Origin: Gracilimonas sp034520725
GTDB taxonomy: Bacteria; Bacteroidota; Rhodothermia; Balneolales; Balneolaceae
Assembly (NCBI GenBank): GCA_034520725.1
Contig: JAXHNH010000020.1
Span: 138,229 to 202,228, forward strand
DNA: 64,000 nucleotides
Direction of reading: 5' to 3'
Below are positions 55,944 through 62,750 of the stretch, piece by piece. The notes beneath the pieces are model-generated. The model had not been told where the DNA came from. It was given only the letters and a program-made list of their open reading frames with translations, and made no database searches. Position numbers and translations under genes: made by a program. The stretch's first letter is position 1, and each line of letters starts with the position of its first letter.

Positions 55944-56359
55944 AATTCCTCCTTCGAAGGAGGTGCCGGGCTGAGCGAATGCGAAGCCGGGCGGTGGATG
56001 TACGGGGCTTAATCTCGCCTGGGTGCCTACATCATGCACTCACATCCCTCGGTAAAATCAGTGAACTGATTTTAGCCTCTCCCTAGAGAGCTAGCGACCG
56101 AGGACCGACGACGGGGGACCGTTTTACGCAGCTCCGTCTTCCAGTATTTGCTTGGGTGCCCTGATCACGACCTCACCTAAATCCTCTCCTTCACAAGGAG
56201 AGGACTTTATCCTTTTTAAAAGCAAGTCATTGCGAGGTCTTCAGCGAAGCAAAGGCCGTGGCAATCTGCCTGATCTACTTGGGAGCTGGCTTTAGGGAGA
56301 TTGCTTCGTCAGTTCGATAACCAAATCGACATTAAGCTTCCCAATTTCCTCGCAAGGAC
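55944..56359. repeat. Composite repeat block, copy 4
   Basis: Compound palindrome 55944-56090, where the final tail is cut to CTCTCCCTAGAGAG. Heptamers 56095-56124, the CCTCTCCTTCACAAGGAGAGG-type palindrome near 56180, and a CATTGCGAGG element 56226-56359 ending in CCTCGCAAGGAC. Confidence 0.82.
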
Positions 56360-56394
56360 CGGGCTTTAGAGGATTCCCAAATTTAACAACCACA

Positions 56395-56476
56395 CCCTTC
56401 AACATTGAATGTTGGATGTTCGATGTTCCTTGTTGGATGTTCATAACCCCGGTCCACCGTCCTCCGTCCCCGGTCC
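56395..56476. repeat. Two heptamer families in tandem beside ugd
   Basis: GAATGTT, GGATGTT, CGATGTT, CCTTGTT, GGATGTT (56405-56441) is the clearest TTGGATG-family array. Inverse GGACCGn units follow at 56451-56476, seven bases before the ugd stop. Confidence 0.85.
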
Positions 56477-56482
56477 AAAAAA

Positions 56483-57658
56483 TCAGTTATTCCCAAACAG
56501 ATCCCGCGTATAAACCTTATCCTTCACATCCTGGATCTCATCCACCATGCGGTTGGCTACGATTATTTCGGACATTTTCTTGAATTCATCCAGATCTCGG
56601 ATCACACGGGAGTGGTAGAATTCTTCTTCTTTTAGATACGGCTCAAAAACCACCACTTCAATACCTTTAGCTTTTATACGCTTCATGATACCCTGAATGG
56701 CGCTTTCCCTAAAATTATCTGACCCCTGTTTCATCACCAATCTGTAAATTCCGACTATCTTTGGATCCCTTTTCCAGACCTGGCGTGCCACAAAGTCTTT
56801 CCGGGTAGTGTTGGCATCCACAATAGCTTTGATAAGGTTATTGGGTACGTCCTCAAAGTTGGCCAACAGCTGTTTGGTGTCTTTCGGGAGGCAATATCCA
56901 CCATAGCCAAATGATGGATTGTTATAATGATCTCCTATTCTGGGATCGAGTCCCACACCTCTGACAACCTGTTCTGTACTCAGATCATGAGTCTCGCAGT
57001 AAGTATCCAGCTCGTTGAAATAGGCGACCCGCATAGCCAAATAGGTATTCGAAAATAATTTAATGGCCTCTGCTTCAGTGCTATCCGTAAATAAGATCGG
57101 GATGTCACCGGCATCATCAGCTGCACCCTCTTCCAGAAGAGAAGCAAAGGTCTTAGCTCGTTCAGATCGTTCACCCACTACAATTCGGGATGGATATAGA
57201 TTATCATGCAAAGCCTTACCTTCTCTGAGAAATTCAGGTGAAAAGATCAGATTTTCAGTTCCGAATTTTTTCCTTGCGCTATTCACATACCCAACAGGAA
57301 CAGTGGACTTTATGATCATCACAGCATCCGGGTTGATCTCCATGACATCCTGAATGACAGACTCCACCGAACGCGTATCAAACTTGTTTGTTTCCGAGTT
57401 ATAGTTGGTGGGAGTACCTATGATCACAAACTCGGCTCCTTCGTAAGCCTCGTGCTTGTCAAGTGTTGCTTTCAGATTGAGATCATCTCTGTTTTTCAAA
57501 AAATCCTCGATCTCAGGATCGGCAATTGGCGACTTTCTCTCATTGATCATCTTCACTTTTTCTTCCACGATATCCAAGGCAACCACCTCATGGTGTTGCG
57601 CTAAAAGAACGGAAAGTGAAAGTCCAACATATCCAGTTCCGGCTACGGCTATTTTCAT
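56483..57658 (-). CDS. ugd: UDP-glucose/GDP-mannose dehydrogenase family (Ugd-like)
   Basis: A 391-residue nucleotide-sugar dehydrogenase with the NAD fold KIAVAGTGYVGLSLSVLL, FVIIGTPTNYNSETNKFDT, the IFSPEFLREGKALHDNLYPS segment with PEF(L)REG, and the catalytic cysteine in FGYGGYCLPKDTKQL (Cys256). It is most similar to short-form Ugd, which oxidises UDP-glucose to UDP-glucuronate for surface polysaccharides. Together with the chain-length regulator upstream on the same strand it marks a polysaccharide region. Confidence 0.92.
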   Translation of the reverse strand: MKIAVAGTGYVGLSLSVLLAQHHEVVALDIVEEKVKMINERKSPIADPEIEDFLKNRDDLNLKATLDKHEAYEGAEFVIIGTPTNYNSETNKFDTRSVESVIQDVMEINPDAVMIIKSTVPVGYVNSARKKFGTENLIFSPEFLREGKALHDNLYPSRIVVGERSERAKTFASLLEEGAADDAGDIPILFTDSTEAEAIKLFSNTYLAMRVAYFNELDTYCETHDLSTEQVVRGVGLDPRIGDHYNNPSFGYGGYCLPKDTKQLLANFEDVPNNLIKAIVDANTTRKDFVARQVWKRDPKIVGIYRLVMKQGSDNFRESAIQGIMKRIKAKGIEVVVFEPYLKEEEFYHSRVIRDLDEFKKMSEIIVANRMVDEIQDVKDKVYTRDLFGNN

Positions 57659-57711
57659 ACGTCTGTTGTGCTATTTTATTAGTTTTGAAACACTTGGAAG
57701 ATAAGGAATAT

Positions 57712-57746
57712 TTAGTGTTTAGTTTTTAGTGTTTAGATTTTAAGTT
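57712..57746. repeat. Heptamer array, TTTAGTG family
   Basis: TTTAGTG, TTTAGTT, TTTAGTG, TTTAGAT, TTTAAGT: five units, 54 bases upstream of the ugd start. The rest of the 266-base gap between ugd and wzz shows no gene. Confidence 0.8.
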
Positions 57747-57924
57747 CAAGAGGATGGAACATTCATTACGGTCCTCGTTATAAAAGTCTTCTCATCATCC
57801 CGCACGGAGTACCCAAAGTGGTGACGGAGATGCGGGATATCCTTGATACGGGCAACTCGCTTGCCAAGGGGAAGCGTTGTTCTACATCCCAAATCGAGTC
57901 AGGAAAATCCAACTTCAAAAACGA

Positions 57925-59172
57925 CTAACCCTGCTTAGCTTCAGAGGTATTATCAAAAGGATTTGACTCCAAAAACTGTCTGATGAAGATCCATCCAATA
58001 CTTGCGATGCCACTCAGCATCACAAAGACGATCAGGATCATGGCGCCTGATGTTTCGTCATTCACGGGCACCTGCACAGGCTGAAGGACCTTAAAGACGG
58101 GAGTCTCTTCCTGCACACGCAGTTTGGCCTGTTCGTATTCCTGTGTGAGTCCATTATATAGATTAAAAGCCAGATCGTACTCCGATTGCAGCTGCTGTTC
58201 CTGAGTACGTGCACGGTTTGTCAGCGCCCCCTGATTACTGTCGCGAAAATCTGCCAGTGCGATCTGTGCCGCCTCAAAACGGGCTTCCGCTTCTTCCAGT
58301 TGTTCTTCTACAAACTTAAGATCTCTCAACACTTTTTCAGTCCGGTATTCCACCAGGTAATCGGTCAGTTCCTGAATCGTAAAATCAGCCATCTCCGCCG
58401 CCAGCTTAGGGTTTGTCATCTGGACGCCGACCGTAATAATCCCGGATTCCTCATCCAGACTGGCTGTTACACGCTGCCGCAGATTTTCGATGACTTCCAT
58501 TTCATCTTTGGTCAACTCAATGATGTCCGTATTGGCATTTTGATCAATGGCATTTGGCTGAGGGTCTTTGCCCCCGAAAACAGCTCCAATTATAGTCCCG
58601 GGCAATCCAATGGTAAATTTCTGTAAGTATCCTAACACTCCCGGTTTTTGAATTTCGAGGTAATATTCCATAAGTGAAGCCGTGGTATCATAATCCTGGA
58701 AATAAAACTCATGAGCCGCTAGTTTCTGCTGAAAGGATAAGCTGGAAACGATCTGAGGATATAACTGCACGCGAATGGCATTGCTTGCGGAACTATATGT
58801 CCCTCCTCCACTGATACCCAGTAAACCTCCATACTGCTGTAACAAACGTGATGCACCACCTCCGGCTGATTCCGTACTGTATTCCGGCATGAGCGTTGCG
58901 GAGCTTCTGTATTCTTCGGTACTGAGTAGGGCTTCAGCCAAACCTAAGACCGCTCCAACGGCTACAAGATTTCTAGGTCGGGACCCAGACTGTCCCGGAC
59001 GGGCTTGGCCAGCTCGATGAGGTCGCTCAGTGCATCTTCTTCATATCCGGCATAATCCTCATGGGCCGGTACTAAGCCGGTATTCCTGAATGGGAAAATC
59101 ATCTGCCTTTTTCTTCTTTCCGGGCTGATCCGAATTGTGCCCCTGATCGTTGTTTTTATTCTCTTCGCTCAC
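57925..59172 (-). pseudogene. Wzz-type polysaccharide chain-length determinant, frame broken at least twice near the N-terminus
   Basis: C-terminal 338 residues (58941-57925) are intact: LLSTEEYRSSATLMPEYS, periplasmic coiled coil (VEEQLEEAEARFEAAQIALA), the GNVR-like TPVFKVLQPVQVPVNDE, and a final helix (AMILIVFVMLSGIASIGWIF). Upstream, the frame from a GTG at 59172 reads MSEENKNNDQGHNSDQPGKK and stops near 59060. The next frame reads PAHEDYAGYEEDALSDLIEL, and the third RPRNLVAVGAVLGL, which carries the first membrane helix. Joined, they give a normal Wzz of about 415 residues regulating O-antigen or capsule chain length. Sequence error is likely. Confidence 0.8.
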
Positions 59173-59235
59173 GTTTTCTAATACGTTTTTTTGTGAAGCA
59201 TTTAAGGTACGAAGATACGGAGTCTATTTAAAGGG

Positions 59236-59335
<100 letters not shown>

Positions 59336-59345
59336 TTTAATGAAA

Positions 59346-59636
59346 TCGACAAATCCCGGTTCAAAACGAGATACTCACCAAAGCCACTGCTGTTTATATA
59401 ACACCACACCACTCAACTACAGTGTCTTTCCCCCTGTGTAAGGGGAGAAACAAGAGGGGTAGCGGATTCGAGCAACCGGGTTTAAAGAAAGATAGAATCC
59501 TTATACACCACTGATCCCATTATTCCATATTACAATTATTTTCGATGGCGCAGTTAATTATCCAGCCTTTGGCACCATCCAACCACCCCTCAATCCCCTC
59601 CTTATCTAAGGCGGGGAGGCGGTTTGAATATTAAAG
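59346..59636. repeat. Long direct repeat R1, copy 1
   Basis: About 290 bp, nearly identical to 62056-62346 in the same orientation. Contains CTTTCCCCCTGTGTAAGGGG and CCCCTCCTTATCTAAGGCGGGG palindromes. No gene. Confidence 0.85.
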
Positions 59637-59675
59637 TAGATCCTTCGGCAGGATGACGCCTTTTTGGGTTTGGGA

Positions 59676-59820
59676 GCTCGTTTTAGGGAGATTGCTTCGT
59701 TGGTTTGCCTCCTAAACCTACTTTAAACAGAAATCTTCTTTCTTGCAATAACCGGTTTTGGGTGCTTGGAAGTGGTATTAACTGACATCCTGTAAATCCT
59801 ATCCTAATGAAATCCAGGTT
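59676..59820. repeat. Degraded CATTGCGAGG-type right half and linker
   Basis: GGGAGATTGCTTCGTTGGTTTG through TTGCAATAACCGG, also found at about 61924-62050. It links R1 with R2 here and R2 with R1 in the second location, so the order of parts is swapped. (The motif is given at 59687-59755.). Confidence 0.65.
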
Positions 59821-59926
59821 CAAAACGAGTTAATTACTATAATCACTGTTGGTTTAACCATCAAATAACTCTCCAAGGAGTCCTTCCCCTTGCGAAGGGG
59901 AAGACAGATGGGGTGGAGAATTCGGG

Positions 59927-60177
59927 CAACAAGGTAGTTTTGAGTGAGTTTTGACCGGGGACCGATGACCGATGACGGTGTGGTAGTCGATTCGGGAAAC
60001 CGGGTTCAAATAAGAAAGACACTGTTGTTTTATTCCCATACCACACAGGCGAGACGCCTGCGCTAGTGCCGGAATACAGACAAGCAGCTACCAATAGACA
60101 AGATCCTTCTCCGACAGCCGGCGGATCAGTATGGTCCTTATTTGGCTTGGGAAGTCGTTTTAGGGAGATTGCTTCTG
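59927..60177. repeat. Long direct repeat R2, copy 1
   Basis: About 250 bp, nearly identical to 61699-61950. Contains GACCG heptamers near 59953-59978, a CAGGCGAGACGCCTG hairpin followed by CGCTAGTGCC (60045-60070), and ends in a TAGGGAGATTGCTTC fragment. It ends four bases before the nucleotidyltransferase stop. Confidence 0.85.
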
Positions 60178-60180
60178 TAT

Positions 60181-60660
60181 TTAATTTTCGATGTTCTTCA
60201 GGTAATCCAGATCGTCCATATCTTTTTGCCTTCCGGTCTCTCGTTTATTTATGATCAACTCTTTTAAGCCCAGGTAATAGATCGGAAAATCCTGTTGGTC
60301 TGATCGTATAAATTCCGTTTTTCTATTTTCCCAGGCTTCCTCAAAAGATACGCCTTCTATGGAATTCATGATATCAATTCGATTCGGCGGTAAACCAAAC
60401 TGTATGACATAGCCCGGTGTACTTAAGTCTTTCTGATCATCTATTCCGGGAATATCATCATCCCAAAATTCCAGCAAAGCATTGAAAAGTGATCTAACAT
60501 TATCTGAATCATTGGAATAAAAAAAATCCACATCTCCGGTTAATCTGGGATACCCATAATAGATGACCGCTTCTCCCCCCACGATCAGATATTTCACTTT
60601 GTATTTGGCAAGTAATCTTATGAATTCTGTAGTATCGTCTGAAAAGTAAGCTGAATCCAT
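60181..60660 (-). CDS. Nucleotidyltransferase-fold protein (DUF6036/AbiEii-like)
   Basis: A 159-residue minimal nucleotidyltransferase: VKYLIVGGEAVIYYGYPRLT then GDVDFFYSNDSDN provide the GG(S/E) and DxD-type metal residues (GDVDFF), and NRIDIMNSIEGVSFEEAWEN gives the third Asp. The C-terminal YLGLKELIINKRETGRQKDM and DDLDYLKNIEN is typical of this group. Relatives include AbiEii-type toxins that modify tRNA, but this subfamily is uncharacterised. It forms a pair with the small gene upstream (10-base gap), which suggests a toxin-antitoxin-like module (inference). Confidence 0.82.
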   Translation of the reverse strand: MDSAYFSDDTTEFIRLLAKYKVKYLIVGGEAVIYYGYPRLTGDVDFFYSNDSDNVRSLFNALLEFWDDDIPGIDDQKDLSTPGYVIQFGLPPNRIDIMNSIEGVSFEEAWENRKTEFIRSDQQDFPIYYLGLKELIINKRETGRQKDMDDLDYLKNIEN

Positions 60661-60670
60661 ACCATCCCTA

Positions 60671-60849
60671 TTATTTACTTTTTATCACGACTGCCTGCCT
60701 AACATCGGGTACTTCTTTACCGTAAACTCTATTTTTCAGTTCCTTTGCAATCGCTTGCCGCTCAGCAGGTGTCATCGATGTAGATTGCTTGATATCCCAC
60801 TCTCTCGCTTCTTTATGATTTTTTGCAATATGAACAATGCGTTTCATTT
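60671..60849 (-). pseudogene. Small partner of the nucleotidyltransferase, apparent two-base insertion near its start
   Basis: The reading frame ending at 60671 encodes NHKEAREWDIKQSTSMTPAE and RQAIAKELKNRVYGKEVPDV, of the type that precedes DUF6036-like nucleotidyltransferases in many bacteria (W..xxT.EER pattern). The frame has no ATG at its natural N-terminus: an ATG at 60849 (MKR) is out of frame because of CGCGC where CGC is expected. Removing GC gives MKRIVHIAKNHKEAREWDIK. It may instead start at an unusual codon or at the internal ATG. The role is unknown; it may be an antitoxin. Confidence 0.5.
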
Positions 60850-61500
60850 TGAATCTATCTTAATTAAAATATCTGTGGGCTGCTCAACAATTTTCGGTTT
60901 ATCTCACATAATGTAATGATTTAGCCTCTTTTATTTTAGTGATAAACAGTGATTATTGACGTAAATCATCTAAATCGTTCTTTTGATCCTGGAAATCCCG
61001 GTTCAAAACAAGGCACTAACCACAGCCTCTGATGTTTTACCCATCAAATTACTCGTAATCACGTCTTCTCCCCTGTACAAGGGGAGAAACAGAGGGTAGG
61101 GAACAAAATAGTTTTGAGTGTTTTGGACCGTGGACCAGTGGACCGTGGACCGAGAGATGAATATTCAACATTGAACGCTCAACTTTTAACTTAAAAGAAA
61201 TCCTGGAAATCCCGGTTCAAACCGAGACACTTACCAAAACCCTTGTTGCTTTTATACCAACTCATAATCTACGCACTGAGTCTTCTACCCTGTATAAGGG
61301 GAGAAACAAAAAGGGGAAATGAATATCGAATATCCAACAAGGAATATTCAATGATGAAGTGATTTATTGTAGGGGTATGAATTGGGCAACGGGCCAAGAA
61401 TAGGCAAGATCCTTCTCCGCCAGCCCGCGGATCAGGATGACTGCCTTTTTGGGATTGGGTTATAGATACGGGTAATCAGGCAAGAATCAATCCTACCACA
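60850..61500. repeat. Repeat mosaic, no gene
   Basis: ATCCCGGTTCAAAAC...CACAGCCTCTGATGTTT at about 60990-61040 recurs near 62380-62430. CTTCTCCCCTGTACAAGGGGAG palindrome near 61064 (22 bases), GGACCGn tract near 61124-61155, TTGAACG units to 61190, and an inverse TTGGATG array near 61321-61351. Confidence 0.65.
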
Positions 61501-61511
61501 TAAAAAAATAG

Positions 61512-61584
61512 AGCGGGAAGCAGGATTTGAACCTGCAACCTTCAACCTGGTTGGCTGATGCTCTTCTAATTGAGCTATTCCCGC
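61512..61584 (-). tRNA. Glycine-type tRNA with aberrant anticodon and D loops (putative anticodon ACC), possible pseudogene
   Basis: A complete 73-base cloverleaf on the minus strand. The acceptor is GCGGGAA / TTCCCGC with U73, the D stem GCTC/GAGC, the anticodon stem TCAGC/GTTGA (one G-U pair) and the T stem GCAGG/CCTGC with loop TTCAAAT. G1-C72, C2-G71, U73, C35 and C36 are glycine identity elements. The anticodon loop is CAACCAG, so position 33 is A instead of the universal U and the anticodon would be ACC. The D loop AATTAGAA has lost G18. All stems are intact but loops are not, so it may be a decoy, a non-decoding tRNA or a decaying copy of tRNA-Gly. CCA is not encoded. Confidence 0.65.
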
Positions 61585-61698
61585 TTAGTAGAATTCAATA
61601 ATACATTTGATTCTATAAATATCAAAATTACAATACCTTCAGTTATCAATTCAAATTTTGTTGCCTCTTTTTAGGCTTTGACCAGGGGTAGCGGATTC

Positions 61699-61950
61699 GA
61701 GCAACAAGGTAGTTTTGAGTGAGTTTTGACCGGGGACCGAAGACCGATGACAGTGTGGTAGTCGATTCGGGAAACCGGGTTCAAATAAGAAAGACACTGT
61801 TGTTTTATTCCCATACCACACAGGCGAGACGCCTGCGCTAGTGCCGGAATACAGACAAGCGGCCAGGAATAGGCAAGATACTTCTCCACCAGGCGGCGGA
61901 TCAGGATGACGCCTTATTTAGCTTGGGAGGTCGCTTTAGGGAGATTGCTT
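61699..61950. repeat. Long direct repeat R2, copy 2
   Basis: Same orientation as 59927-60177, including the GACCG heptamers and the CAGGCGAGACGCCTG hairpin. The two R2 copies bracket the nucleotidyltransferase pair and the tRNA-like gene. Confidence 0.85.
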
Positions 61951-62055
61951 CGTTGGTTTGCCTCATAAACCTACTTTAAACAGAAATCTTCCTCGCAATG
62001 ACCGGTTTCAGGTGGTTGGTAAGTGGTATTCACTAACATCCTGTAAATCCTATCG

Positions 62056-62346
62056 CAATCCTACAAATCCAGGTTCAAAACGAGATACTCACCAAAGCCA
62101 CTGCTGTTTAAAACACCACACCACTCAACTACAGCGTCTTCTCCCCTGTGTAAGGGGAGAAACAAAGAGGGGTAGCGGATTCGAGCAACCGGGTTTAAAG
62201 AAAGATAGAATCCTTGTTCACCACTGATCCCATTAATCCATATTACAATTATTTTCGATGGCGCAGTTAATTATCCAGCCCTTGGCACCATCCAACCACC
62301 CCTCAATCCCCTCCTTATCTAAGGCGGGGAGGCGGTTTGAATATAA
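62056..62346. repeat. Long direct repeat R1, copy 2
   Basis: Same orientation as 59346-59636, with a handful of substitutions and small indels, including a four-base difference after CTGCTGTTTA. Confidence 0.85.
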
Positions 62347-62750
62347 AAGTAGTTCCTGTAAATCATCTTCATAATCCTGAAAATCCCGGTTCAAAACGAG
62401 GCACTAACCACAGCCTCTGATGTTTAAAACACCACACCACTCAACAACGACGTCTTCTCCCCTGTGTAAGGGGAGAAACAAAGAGGGGAAAAGAATATCG
62501 AATATCCAACAAGGAACATCCAATGATGAAGTGATTTATTGTAGGGGTATGAAAAGGGCAATCGGCCTTATCCACTACCGGACAAGCGGGACGCTTGCGC
62601 TAGTTGCAGGGTTATTTCTATTGTTGTTAAATCAAACCTGTGTAGGTCCTTCTTCCCGATAAATCGGGATCAGGATGACTGTGAGAGGTTTTTTGCTTGA
62701 AAAGAGATCGCTGGGCTAAGCCCGCGATGACTCGCTTTTGTTTAGTTATT
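62347..62750. repeat. Repeat mosaic before cysNC, no gene
   Basis: Includes ATCCCGGTTCAAAACGAGG (62380), a CTCCCCTGTGTAAGGGGAG palindrome (62456), TTGGATG-family array 62487-62525 (an inverted copy lies at 46513-46545), an AAGCGGGACGCTT hairpin followed by GCGCTAGT (62583-62603) and CTTCCCGATAAATCGGGA (62651). Confidence 0.7.

Noticed and set aside
59346..62346. Prophage or integrative element with attachment sites at the tRNA-like gene
   Set aside because: No integrase or phage gene is present, and the direct repeats are intergenic mosaics unrelated to the tRNA 3' end.
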